Source: an uncultured Megamonas sp. (GTDB taxonomy: Bacteria > Bacillota > Negativicutes > Selenomonadales > Selenomonadaceae). From it: DNA of 17,158 nt. The notes under the pieces were generated by a model, which worked only from the letters and a program-made list of their open reading frames with translations, was not told the DNA's origin and made no database searches. The position numbers were made by a program, and so were the translations under genes. Below are positions 1 to 6,410 of this stretch, piece after piece. The stretch covers positions 1 through 17,158 of the forward strand of contig USIX01000036.1 of NCBI GenBank assembly GCA_900554895.1, in the 5' to 3' direction. How positions within the stretch are numbered: position 1 is the first letter of the stretch; each line of letters opens with the position of its first letter.

Positions 1-117
1 TTATATAATATAAAAGATGTGTCTTATTAGCTGTATTTACAGTTTGAATATATATTGTAACATCTAGTGCTAACAGCATTTTTAAATAAACTTAGAGAAT
101 AAGAGAGAGTAGAAAGG
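1..117 (+). promoter_or_regulatory. Probable upstream control region of pncB
   Basis: No gene is visible in these bases. A TATAAT hexamer at 4-9 could be a -10 box whose -35 lies outside the window, which would give a leader of about 100 nt. Inside it, CTGTA-TT-TACAG (31-42) is an inverted repeat, and GATGT (16-20) can pair with ACATC (60-64). NAD-salvage genes are often repressed by NiaR in Firmicutes, but I do not see a convincing NiaR operator. AGAAAGG at 111-117 is the ribosome binding site for pncB. Confidence 0.3.
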
Positions 118-126
118 ATGTTTTCT

Positions 127-1584
127 ATGAATGCAAAAAATGAAAATTTGGCAATGTTGTGCGATTTTTACGAATTTACAATGAGTAACGGTTATCTGAA
201 GAATAATCTACATAAGCGAAATACATATTTTGATGTATTTTTCCGCAATATTCCGGATAACGGCGGTTTTGCCATTGCAGCAGGGCTTCAGCAGGTAATA
301 GATTATATCGAAGACCTTCATTTTAATGCCGAAGATATAGAATATTTTCGTTCCAAAAACATATTTAGCGAAGATTTCCTTAATTATCTGAAAGATTTCC
401 GTTTTACCGGTGATATTTATGCCGTACCGGAAGGAACATGTATTTTCCCGCGTGAACCGATTATGACGATAAAAGCTCCGGCTGTAGAAGCGCAGATTTT
501 GGAAACATTTGTACTGCTGGCTTTAAATCATCAGTCTTTAATCGCAACGAAGGCCAACCGCATTGTTCGTGCTGCACAGGGAAGAGTGGTATTGGAATTC
601 GGTTCCCGTCGCGCTCAAGGTGCCGACGGTGCGGTAAAAGGGGCACGGGCTGCTTACATCGGCGGGTGCGCTGGTACTGCGTGCACGCTTACGGATGAAC
701 TGTACGGCGTTCCGGCAGGCGGTACTATGGCTCATGCCTGGGTACAGATGTTCGACAGCGAATACGAAGCTTTTAAAGCATATTGCGAAATTTATCCGCA
801 CAATGCTGTACTGCTCGTAGATACGTACAATACATTGAAAAGCGGTGTACCGAATGCCATTCGTGTGTTTAAGGAAATGCTCGTACCGCAGGGAATAACG
901 AATTTTGCTATCCGTCTTGATTCCGGCGATATTTCCTATCTTTCCAAACAGGCACGCAAAATGTTGGATGAAGCCGGTCTTACTACTTGCAAAATTGTAG
1001 CTTCCAACGCTCTTGACGAGCATTTAATTCGTGACCTTCTCATGCAGGGTGCACAGGTTGATACTTTCGGTGTAGGTGAACGGATGATTACTTCCAAATC
1101 CGCACCTGTTTTCGGCGGCGTGTACAAACTTGTAGCGATTGAAAATGACAAAGGCGAGATTATTCCGAAAATCAAGCTGAGTGAAAATACAAGCAAAATC
1201 ACAAATCCGCATTTCAAAAAAGTTTATCGTCTGTATGATAATGAAACGGGCAAAGCTATTGCTGATGAAATCTGCCTGTATGATGAAGTTATTGATACTA
1301 CGAAACCGCATGTCATTTTCGACCCGGATGCTACTTGGAAACAGAAAACACTTACGAACTTTTCTGTACGGGAACTGCAGGTACCGATTTTCAAGAACGG
1401 CAAACGTGTTTATACCAGCCCGTCCATAAGTGAAATTCGCGATTACTGTGCGCGTGAAGTGGAGTCTTTATGGGATGAAGTTAAACGTTTTGAAAATCCT
1501 CATCGCTATTATGTGGATTTATCGAAAAAATTATGGGATATAAAGAAAGAATTGTGCGTTAAAAATTCTTCAGCGGATAAATAA
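127..1584 (+). CDS. pncB: Nicotinate phosphoribosyltransferase (NAPRTase)
   Basis: Cytosolic NAD-salvage enzyme. It joins nicotinate to PRPP, with ATP hydrolysis, to give nicotinate mononucleotide. The 485-residue length fits the long bacterial NAPRTase family. The N-terminus carries the family's LCDFYEFTMSNGY segment. GSRRAQGADG (residues 159-168) belongs to the phosphoribosyl-binding site, and GGTMAHAW contains His203, which matches the histidine phosphorylated in this family. RLDSGD and SNALDE follow in the barrel. An ATG at 118 is in frame but overlaps the Shine-Dalgarno AGAAAGG (111-117). The ATG at 127 has a 9-nt spacing and is the better start. The gene is followed at once by a strong terminator. 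The next gene, an RpiR-family regulator, starts only 20 bp past that hairpin. Confidence 0.95.
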   Translation: MNAKNENLAMLCDFYEFTMSNGYLKNNLHKRNTYFDVFFRNIPDNGGFAIAAGLQQVIDYIEDLHFNAEDIEYFRSKNIFSEDFLNYLKDFRFTGDIYAVPEGTCIFPREPIMTIKAPAVEAQILETFVLLALNHQSLIATKANRIVRAAQGRVVLEFGSRRAQGADGAVKGARAAYIGGCAGTACTLTDELYGVPAGGTMAHAWVQMFDSEYEAFKAYCEIYPHNAVLLVDTYNTLKSGVPNAIRVFKEMLVPQGITNFAIRLDSGDISYLSKQARKMLDEAGLTTCKIVASNALDEHLIRDLLMQGAQVDTFGVGERMITSKSAPVFGGVYKLVAIENDKGEIIPKIKLSENTSKITNPHFKKVYRLYDNETGKAIADEICLYDEVIDTTKPHVIFDPDATWKQKTLTNFSVRELQVPIFKNGKRVYTSPSISEIRDYCAREVESLWDEVKRFENPHRYYVDLSKKLWDIKKELCVKNSSADK

Positions 1585-1586
1585 TG

Positions 1587-1622
1587 AAAAAGGCATTTAC
1601 TCATCTGGGTAAATGCCTTTTT
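1587..1622 (+). terminator. Rho-independent terminator after pncB
   Basis: A perfect 14-bp stem, AAAAAGGCATTTAC (1587-1600) with GTAAATGCCTTTTT (1609-1622), and an 8-nt loop. It starts 3 bases after the pncB stop codon. The A and T tracts let it work in either direction. Confidence 0.9.
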
Positions 1623-1642
1623 AAAATGAGGATAAAACTACG

Positions 1643-2356
1643 ATGTTTGAATATGATGATATAAAAAATTTTAATAAAACAGAGATGGCGATTTATAAAT
1701 ACATTATTGCTAATTTGGAGAAAATCCCGTATATGACTATTCGGGAAATAGCCGCTGAAAATCATGTTTCAACCACTACTTTTCTGCGTTTTTGCACTAA
1801 ATCGGGCTTTTCAAGCTATAATGACTTTAAATCGAATTTAAAACAAATGACGGACAGTATTTCTAAAGTGCCGTCAATACAAAATTTAGATGAAATGTTT
1901 TTATTTTTTAAGGGAGTACATTCACCGGCATTTGAGGAAAAACTGCAACAGGCTGTGATTTTGCTGCGAAAAACGAATTTTATAATTTTTGCCGGTATCG
2001 GCTCTTCCGGTACATTAGCCCGATACGGTGCCAGATATTTCTCCAATCTCGGTAAATTTTCCGTAGGATTGGAAGATACACATTATCCGATAGAAAATTT
2101 CACTTATGAAAAAACAGCTGTCATTGCTATTTCTGAAAGCGGTGAAACACCTGAGCTTATAAATTTAATAAAAAAATTCCGGCAGAAAAACTGTCCCGTA
2201 TTAAGTATAACGAATTTAACAAATTCTACTTTAGCCCGTTTATCCGACTGGAATTTTTCCTATAATCTAAAACATCAACGGATGAAAAATCTGTATAATA
2301 TTACCTCTCAAGTACCGACGCTGTTTATTATGGAATCACTGGCCTGCCGTTTATAA
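1643..2356 (+). CDS. MurR/RpiR-family transcriptional regulator (HTH-SIS)
   Basis: DNA-binding regulator of the RpiR family, which senses phosphosugars through a SIS domain. Residues about 5-70 form the N-terminal HTH_6 domain (IREIAAENHVSTTTFLRFCTK is its recognition region). Residues about 110-210 form the SIS fold, with IIFAGIGSSGTLARYGARY and AISESGETPELI as the two Ser-rich phosphosugar-binding loops. At 237 residues it is shorter than the usual 270-290, and the C-terminal helices seem trimmed. The ATG at 1643 has GAGG upstream (1628-1631). It stands alone, between terminators, with no sugar-phosphate enzyme beside it, so its target cannot be read from context. I see no promoter in the 20 bp after the pncB terminator, so read-through from pncB is likely. 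Confidence 0.88.
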   Translation: MFEYDDIKNFNKTEMAIYKYIIANLEKIPYMTIREIAAENHVSTTTFLRFCTKSGFSSYNDFKSNLKQMTDSISKVPSIQNLDEMFLFFKGVHSPAFEEKLQQAVILLRKTNFIIFAGIGSSGTLARYGARYFSNLGKFSVGLEDTHYPIENFTYEKTAVIAISESGETPELINLIKKFRQKNCPVLSITNLTNSTLARLSDWNFSYNLKHQRMKNLYNITSQVPTLFIMESLACRL

Positions 2357-2360
2357 AAAA

Positions 2361-2396
2361 ACAGTTTGTTACTTTTTCCGTAACAGATTTTTTTAT
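2361..2396 (+). terminator. Terminator after the RpiR-family gene
   Basis: The stem TGTTAC (2367-2372) with GTAACA (2380-2385) extends outward with weaker pairs and is followed by a run of seven T (2388-2394). It begins just after the stop codon at 2354-2356. Confidence 0.75.
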
Positions 2397-2433
2397 ATAA
2401 TAAGTTTAGTAATTATGCAAAGGATTTGATGAC

Positions 2434-3036
2434 ATGAATGAATTGGAGAAATGTCTGACAGGCAGATATTATGACTGTCATGATGAAATTTTTCTGCAAT
2501 ATAAAAATAAAGCTCGAAACCTGCTGGCAAAATATAATGCACTGGCTTATGACCAGAAAAAGGAAAAAACGGAAATTCTGCATAAACTCTGCGGCAGTAT
2601 CGGTGATAACGTATCCGTTGCTTCGCCGTTTATCTGTGATTACGGCTGTAATATTCATATCGGCAGTAATGTATCAATAAATATGAACTGCACTTTTGTC
2701 GATTGTAATAAAATTATTATCGGCAATAACGTACTGATTGCCTCCAATGTGCAATTATATACGGCAACTCATCCCGTAGAGATAAAAGACCGTTTAATGC
2801 CGGGCTGGTATCCGGGCAGTAAAAAATATTTCTGTCAGACGTATGCCTTGCCTATCACTATCGGTAACGGCTGCTGGCTAGGCGGCGGTGTCATCGTCTT
2901 GCCGGGTGTTACTATCGGCGGTGGCTCAGTCATCGGTGCAGGCAGCGTAGTAACGAAGGACATACCGGCAAATTGCGTAGCCGTAGGCAATCCGGCCCGT
3001 GTAATTCGCCGTATCAATAAAGAATTTGTTCAGTGA
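2434..3036 (+). CDS. Maltose/galactoside-type O-acetyltransferase (left-handed beta-helix)
   Basis: Cytosolic acetyl-CoA-dependent sugar O-acetyltransferase of the Maa/LacA/NodL group. Residues 1-55 match the Mac domain that precedes the helix in this group (CLTGRYYDCHDEIF start). Residues about 56-185 are hexapeptide repeats (IGDNVSV, IGSNVSI, IGNNVLI, IGNGCWLG, GGGSVIGAGSVV). His113 in TATHPV is the expected catalytic histidine. The ending VAVGNPARVIRRI is typical, and the 200-residue length is normal. The start ATG has AAAGGA (2419-2424) 9 nt upstream. The precise acceptor sugar cannot be told from sequence. A likely role is detoxifying non-metabolised sugars. It is a single gene between two terminators. 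Confidence 0.9.
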   Translation: MNELEKCLTGRYYDCHDEIFLQYKNKARNLLAKYNALAYDQKKEKTEILHKLCGSIGDNVSVASPFICDYGCNIHIGSNVSINMNCTFVDCNKIIIGNNVLIASNVQLYTATHPVEIKDRLMPGWYPGSKKYFCQTYALPITIGNGCWLGGGVIVLPGVTIGGGSVIGAGSVVTKDIPANCVAVGNPARVIRRINKEFVQ

Positions 3037-3048
3037 AAATGAATAGTG

Positions 3049-3081
3049 AACCGCCTAATACTAAATTAAGCGGTTTTTTTA
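3049..3081. terminator. Bidirectional terminator between convergent genes
   Basis: AACCGC (3049-3054) pairs with GCGGTT (3070-3075), with further inner pairs (TAAT/ATTA) after one mismatch, then T8. It serves the acetyltransferase gene. In the opposite direction its T-tract reaches the stop codon of the EamA gene (3079-3081). Confidence 0.8.
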
Positions 3082-3969
3082 TTTTCTGCTGATAATTAAT
3101 CCGGCTAGAATAAGCACCGTGCCGATTATCTGCCACACCACTAATGTTTCGCCCAGCAGAATATAGGCAAACCATAAAGCACATACCGGCAGTAAATATT
3201 GATAAAGCGCCGTTCTTGTCGAGCCGATTTTGCCCACTGCATATACCCAGATGATATTACAGAGCCATAGAGCGAATATTCCAGAGTAAAAAACGCTAAT
3301 CCATGCCGTGCTGGATAAATCGTCAAAATTCACGGTCTGCATTTCCGGAATACCTAGGATAAAAAATACTATCGCTGAAATTGTCATTAAATAACTGACA
3401 ATCTGGCAGCTGGAATATCTATCGAGCAAATCCTTTGCATAGATTGTATAGTAAGCATTGGAAAATTGACCGAGAACAACGGCAACCGTTCCGATTAGAT
3501 GGTAATTGGCAAAGCTGATTTCCTTGCCTGAACTGAAAATAATGCAAAGCACACCGCTGAAAGACAATACAATACCGACTGCCATTATGCCTGAGAGGGG
3601 AATTTTCTTGAAAATGCGGTTTAATAAAACGACGGCCAGCGGCATTATTGCTGAAGCTAAAGAAGCATTGCCGGCAGTGGTTTTAGATAAGCCGTATGTC
3701 AAACAAACCTGTGTTAAACAAAAGCCAAACAGACTGAGCAGAACAAGTGCCTTTAAATCCTGCCAGGGCATTTTTCGATAGGTATGTGTTCGATAGAGCC
3801 ATATCCAGCAGAGAATACTGGCAATGGCAAGGCGCATTGCATTGTATGTAAAAGGACCGATTTGCTCAATACCTATTTTCATAACAGCATTATTGGAAGA
3901 CCAGATTAAAATAACCGTCAGCATACAAAGCTCTAAAAAATATTTGCGTATCCATTTAAAATTTTTCAA
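3079..3969 (-). CDS. EamA/DMT-family transporter (10-TM drug/metabolite exporter type)
   Basis: Inner-membrane transporter of the drug/metabolite superfamily, 296 residues. It has two EamA repeats (about residues 12-143 and 158-293), each with five hydrophobic helices. The first repeat has the typical IWSSNNAVMKIGIEQIGPFTYNAMR start. GNASLASAIMPL near residue 105 and ALYQYLLPVCALWFAYILLGE in the second repeat are family hallmarks. The substrate is unknown; relatives export amino acids, purines or drugs. The start codon is TTG (3967-3969) with GAAGG 9 nt upstream; no ATG fits. It has its own near-consensus promoter (4044-4071), and a palindrome at 3997-4010 lies in its leader, which suggests repressor control. 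Confidence 0.9.
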   Translation of the reverse strand: MKNFKWIRKYFLELCMLTVILIWSSNNAVMKIGIEQIGPFTYNAMRLAIASILCWIWLYRTHTYRKMPWQDLKALVLLSLFGFCLTQVCLTYGLSKTTAGNASLASAIMPLAVVLLNRIFKKIPLSGIMAVGIVLSFSGVLCIIFSSGKEISFANYHLIGTVAVVLGQFSNAYYTIYAKDLLDRYSSCQIVSYLMTISAIVFFILGIPEMQTVNFDDLSSTAWISVFYSGIFALWLCNIIWVYAVGKIGSTRTALYQYLLPVCALWFAYILLGETLVVWQIIGTVLILAGLIISRK

Positions 3970-3996
3970 AATACAAAACCTTCTTTTACTTAAAAT

Positions 3997-4010
3997 AGTA
4001 AACGTTTACT
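3997..4010. promoter_or_regulatory. 14-bp perfect palindrome, probable operator of the EamA gene
   Basis: AGTAAACGTTTACT reads the same on both strands. It lies about 27-40 bases downstream of the predicted start of transcription of the EamA gene and 28 bases before its start codon. A symmetric site with a central CG is typical of LacI-family operators, although TetR-type proteins also use such sites. No LacI or TetR gene is in this window. Confidence 0.55.
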
Positions 4011-4043
4011 TTTTCTTGTATAAAAATTTCGCGAATTAATTTT

Positions 4044-4071
4044 ATTATACTCTGATTAATTTTATTGTCAA
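4044..4071 (-). promoter_or_regulatory. Sigma-A promoter of the EamA gene
   Basis: On the minus strand TTGACA (4071-4066) and TATAAT (4049-4044) are separated by 16 bp, both at full consensus. A 12-bp direct repeat ATTAATTTTATT occurs at 4035-4046 and 4055-4066, 20 bp apart, across the promoter. Confidence 0.8.
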
Positions 4072-4154
4072 CAGTATTTTTTGAAAACTTTAAATAAAAT
4101 ATTTTCTTTAGTTGCGTAATGAATAACTCAGTTGATTTTTTGGATACTTTCTTC

Positions 4155-4185
4155 TTGACTATGGCTTTAGACCATAGTTTAAAAT
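4155..4185 (+). promoter_or_regulatory. MerR-type promoter/operator of the mdtJI-like operon
   Basis: TTGACT (-35, 4155-4160) and TAAAAT (-10, 4180-4185) are separated by 19 bp instead of 17. The spacer holds the inverted repeat ACTATGG (4158-4164) and CCATAGT (4172-4178), with a 7-nt centre. A long spacer with a centred dyad is the hallmark of promoters activated by MerR-family proteins, which untwist the DNA when they bind ligand. It lies about 60 bp before the first SMR gene. Confidence 0.75.
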
Positions 4186-4245
4186 GAGTATAGAAACCTG
4201 AATATATTGTTATTTATAGTATTTTACGAAAGGAAAGTGAATAAT

Positions 4246-4599
4246 ATGGCTAAAAAAACTGCATGGTATATGTTGCTTTTAGCAATTGCTTTGGAAGTGA
4301 CGGGAACTTCTGTAATGAAATTTTTTGCCGTGCACGGACGAATAGAAGGCTATATTTTTATGCTCGTATTTATCGGTTTATCTTATTTTGCTTTAAGCAA
4401 AGCTGTGCTCAGAATTCCTATCAGCGTTGCTTATGCCGTATGGGAAGGCATCGGTCTGATAGGAACGGCTTTTGTTGCTTGGTTTATTTTTAATGAAGAT
4501 ATGCCGCTATTGAAAATTTTAGCTTTTACCGTTATTTTAAGCGGTCTTGTAATGATAAAAAAAGGTACGTATATTGCTGGAGGTAATAAAAATGACTGA
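4246..4599 (+). CDS. mdtJ: SMR-family multidrug/polyamine efflux subunit, MdtJ-like
   Basis: Four-helix inner-membrane protein (117 residues) of the small multidrug resistance family, most like MdtJ, one half of the MdtJI spermidine exporter. The conserved membrane-embedded Glu lies in helix 1 (LAIALEVTGTSVMKF, Glu15). YFALSKAVLRIPISVAYAVWEG matches the MdtJ/EmrE signature, and the protein ends with the usual SGLVMIKKGT helix. An upstream in-frame ATG at 4207 would add 13 residues but has no ribosome binding site. The ATG at 4246 has AAAGGAA (4229-4235) upstream. The end overlaps the next gene by 8 bp, so the two subunits are translationally coupled, as expected for a heterodimeric SMR pair. 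Substrate (polyamine or cationic drug) is inferred by family only. Confidence 0.9.
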   Translation: MAKKTAWYMLLLAIALEVTGTSVMKFFAVHGRIEGYIFMLVFIGLSYFALSKAVLRIPISVAYAVWEGIGLIGTAFVAWFIFNEDMPLLKILAFTVILSGLVMIKKGTYIAGGNKND

Positions 4600-4918
4600 C
4601 GGTATTCTCGGTACAATTCTTATAATATGTTCTGTCTGTTTTGATGTGGTAGCCAATGTTTTTTTGAAGAAATCGCAGGGTTTCAAACGTAAATTATACG
4701 GATTGTCGGCAATATGCTGTGTCGGCATTGCTTTTTTATTTTTGGCAAAAGCTATTACTGTTATGGATTTAAGCATAGCTTATTCGCTTTTTGGCGCATT
4801 CGGTCTGCTTATTACTACTTTTGTTGACAAAACATTTTTCAATTTAAAAGTAACGCCGCTCGGGATTGCCGGTATAATCATGATGATTTCCGGTATAGTA
4901 TTGATAAAAATGATATAG
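4592..4918 (+). CDS. mdtI: SMR-family multidrug/polyamine efflux subunit, MdtI-like
   Basis: Partner of the preceding SMR gene; 108 residues with four hydrophobic helices. The segment VVANVFLKKSQGFKRKLYGL closely follows the MdtI pattern (VANVFLK.S.GF.RK..GL). DLSIAYSLFGAFG replaces the VAYAVWEG of the MdtJ half, and the protein ends on a helix (SGIVLIKMI). The position equivalent to the membrane Glu appears to be Asp (CFDVVANV), so the pair may be asymmetric in proton coupling. The start ATG at 4592 has GGAGG (4579-4583) 8 nt upstream and overlaps the mdtJ-like stop codon in ATGACTGA. A terminator follows. Confidence 0.88.
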   Translation: MTDGILGTILIICSVCFDVVANVFLKKSQGFKRKLYGLSAICCVGIAFLFLAKAITVMDLSIAYSLFGAFGLLITTFVDKTFFNLKVTPLGIAGIIMMISGIVLIKMI

Positions 4919-4933
4919 CATAAAAAGTTTGAC

Positions 4934-4968
4934 AAAAGAATTTCTAAATGAAGAATAGAAATTCTTTT
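4934..4968 (+). terminator. Terminator after the SMR pair
   Basis: Perfect 13-bp inverted repeat AAAAGAATTTCTA (4934-4946) / TAGAAATTCTTTT (4956-4968) with a 9-nt loop. The stem is AT-rich and ends in T4. Confidence 0.75.
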
Positions 4969-4990
4969 ACATAAAAAATGTTTTAGACAT

Positions 4991-5023
4991 AAAAAAACCG
5001 CCGGAATTATAATTCCAGCGGTT
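4991..5023 (-). terminator. Terminator of the ttcA-like gene, overlapping its coding end
   Basis: On the minus strand AACCGCTGGAA pairs with TTCCGGCGGTT (one G-U pair), followed by T7. The first arm is made of the last codons of the gene and the stop codon lies in the loop region. Confidence 0.8.
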
Positions 5024-5798
5024 GGTTTTTAAAGAATTTATAATAGTACGGTTTCATTTCTTTGCGACTTTTTGGTGCAGGCCACAAATCGCCGACTGAG
5101 GTTACACGCATTGCAGCAGCCAAATGTTCGTATAGTTTAGGATTGTCTTTAGATAATGTATTGATTAAATCCTTAGCTTTCTGTCGCATTGTGTTGCCGT
5201 TGAACGGGCAGGGCGGTGCACACGGCTGCTGGCCGTGCAGAGATATGGCCGTACGTATCTCCTCTTCGCGGAAGTACAGCAGCGGGCGAATAACCGTTAT
5301 ATCGGAACGGCTAAGGTATGTTGACGGCAAAAACGTTTTTAGCTGGCCGGAGTAAAACAGATTCATAAAAAATGTTTCTACGGCATCGTCGTGATTGTGC
5401 GCATAGGCAACTTTATTGTAACCGTGCTCTTTAGCGTAGCCGTTTATTGCGCCGCGGCGGAAAAACGCACAGGAATAGCAGGCGTTTTTATTATCCTGAT
5501 TGGCAATCGTTTCAGCGATATTGACTGCATGAATATGGTACGGTATATTCAGCCTGTCGCAGAATTTCTGCATGGCTTCACAGGAGAAATCTTCAGTAAA
5601 CATAGGATTGATGGTAATAGCACCTAAAGAAAAATTTTTCTTTAAGGTGTTTTTTAATTCTGTAAGCGCGTAAGCCATAAACAAGCTATCTTTGCCGCCA
5701 GACAAACCGATTAAAATTCTATCATCATCTTCAATAAGTTGAAACTCAACCACAGCACGGATTAGGCGGCTGAGATATTCTTTTGGTAATGACTGCAT
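5007..5798 (-). CDS. TtcA-like tRNA 2-thiocytidine biosynthesis protein (PP-loop ATPase)
   Basis: Cytosolic PP-loop enzyme of the TtcA/TilS superfamily. TtcA adenylates C32 of certain tRNAs and exchanges oxygen for sulfur using a [4Fe-4S] cluster. SGGKDS (residues 33-38) is the PP-loop. Cys107 and Cys110 (CYSC), with a third Cys in CAPPCPF (193 or 197), match the cluster ligands of TtcA. AHNHDDAVETFFMNL is the characteristic central motif. At 263 residues it is shorter than the roughly 310 of E. coli TtcA. The ATG at 5813 overlaps the ribosome binding site; the ATG at 5798, with GAAAGGA 7 nt upstream, is the likely start. The CRISPR array lies upstream in the same direction, so read-through into this gene is possible. 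I see no strong promoter of its own. Confidence 0.85.
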   Translation of the reverse strand: MQSLPKEYLSRLIRAVVEFQLIEDDDRILIGLSGGKDSLFMAYALTELKNTLKKNFSLGAITINPMFTEDFSCEAMQKFCDRLNIPYHIHAVNIAETIANQDNKNACYSCAFFRRGAINGYAKEHGYNKVAYAHNHDDAVETFFMNLFYSGQLKTFLPSTYLSRSDITVIRPLLYFREEEIRTAISLHGQQPCAPPCPFNGNTMRQKAKDLINTLSKDNPKLYEHLAAAMRVTSVGDLWPAPKSRKEMKPYYYKFFKNQPLEL

Positions 5799-5921
5799 AA
5801 AAAATCCTTTCATTAGATATTATTAAGATAGAACTACTATATTTATAGATTTTAATATAAACTTTTATTTAATAAAATAATTATTTCTATATTTCCAGAG
5901 GGATAGTCTTTGGGAAAATAT
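5799..5921. other. Gap between ttcA-like gene and CRISPR array (array trailer)
   Basis: No gene and no further repeat copy. On the minus strand it holds an AT-only perfect palindrome (TTTTATT-A-AATAAAA) followed by an AT-rich run, and TTTCC/GGAAA arms at about 5892-5924. Either could slow the leftward array transcript, but neither is a clear terminator. No consensus promoter for the ttcA-like gene is obvious. Confidence 0.4.
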
Positions 5922-6147
5922 ATTCCCGTACAATACTTATTAATGTTTATCAAAGAGAGCGGATTTTCTTACAGCTGCTGTAGGAGTTTCCGTACAATAC
6001 TTATTAATGTTTATCTAGTCCATTTGCAATTAAAGCGCTATTAGAATATAGGTTTCCGTACAATACTTATTAATGTTTATCCCGACATTGTAAATGCGAT
6101 TAACATAGCATAATTCTGTTTCCGTACAATACTTATTAATGTTTATC
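5922..6147 (-). CRISPR. Small CRISPR array, 4 repeats of 30 bp and 3 spacers
   Basis: Repeats lie at 5922-5951, 5986-6015, 6052-6081 and 6118-6147. The last three are identical over 30 bp, and the first differs at two positions. Spacers are 34, 36 and 36 bp (5952-5985, 6016-6051, 6082-6117) and unrelated to each other. Read on the minus strand the repeat starts GATAAACATT and ends GTACGGAAAC. An end in GAAAC is usual for type I-B/III repeats processed by Cas6, which would leave the 8-nt handle ACGGAAAC. The decayed copy is then the leader-distal repeat, as is normal. A promoter (6176-6204) and the cas6 gene lie on the leader side. No cas1, cas2 or interference gene is visible. Confidence 0.93.
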
Positions 6148-6410
6148 TAATTGAAAAATAAGGATTTATAAATACAGTATAGCTAAAAAATGCTTATTTG
6201 ACAATATTTTTCTATTTTTTACCAAGTGGATAGTGGTTTTGCAGATTTAGGCGAAAACACTTTGTCAGTATTTATAGTTAAAAAATGTAGAATTTTTCTG
6301 CATTTAATGGCTGGTAATTTTGCTAAGCAGTTTATTATTTGATAATTTTATAGTATTATATTGAAAGAGACTTTAGAAATATAAAGTAAAGGAATTTGGA
6401 TTGTTGTAAA
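6148..6410. other. CRISPR leader and divergent cas6 upstream region
   Basis: 263 AT-rich bases without a gene. Leftward it contains the array promoter. Rightward only a weak cas6 promoter is seen (-10 candidate TATTAT, 6354-6359; poor -35). TATAG(C/T)TAAAAAATG occurs twice, at 6178-6192 and 6273-6287 (14 of 15 identical), the first copy overlapping the array -10. A small hairpin (ATGTAGAA/TTCTGCAT, with one G-U pair) lies at about 6285-6303. Confidence 0.6.
6176..6204 (-). promoter_or_regulatory. Promoter of the CRISPR array
   Basis: On the minus strand TTGTCA (6204-6199), a 17-bp spacer and TATACT (6181-6176). Transcription would start near 6169, about 20 bases before the first repeat, and run through all four repeats. 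Confidence 0.75.

Noticed and set aside
538..1311. Several open frames of 80-160 codons on the minus strand inside pncB
   Set aside because: They lie opposite a well-conserved enzyme and show no recognisable motif or ribosome binding site; shadows of pncB codon use.
4207..4245. Longer start for the MdtJ-like gene (extra 13 residues)
   Set aside because: It would place the start close to the expected transcription start without a ribosome binding site; the ATG at 4246 follows AAAGGAA and gives the normal SMR N-terminus.
5850..5921. Further decayed CRISPR repeats to the left of the array
   Set aside because: One period (64-66 bp) to the left there is only AT-rich sequence without a credible match to the repeat.
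5922..6147. Direct repeats as plasmid-type iterons or a VNTR
   Set aside because: Unique spacers of 34-36 bp, a repeat ending in GAAAC on one strand and an adjacent cas6 gene fit CRISPR much better.
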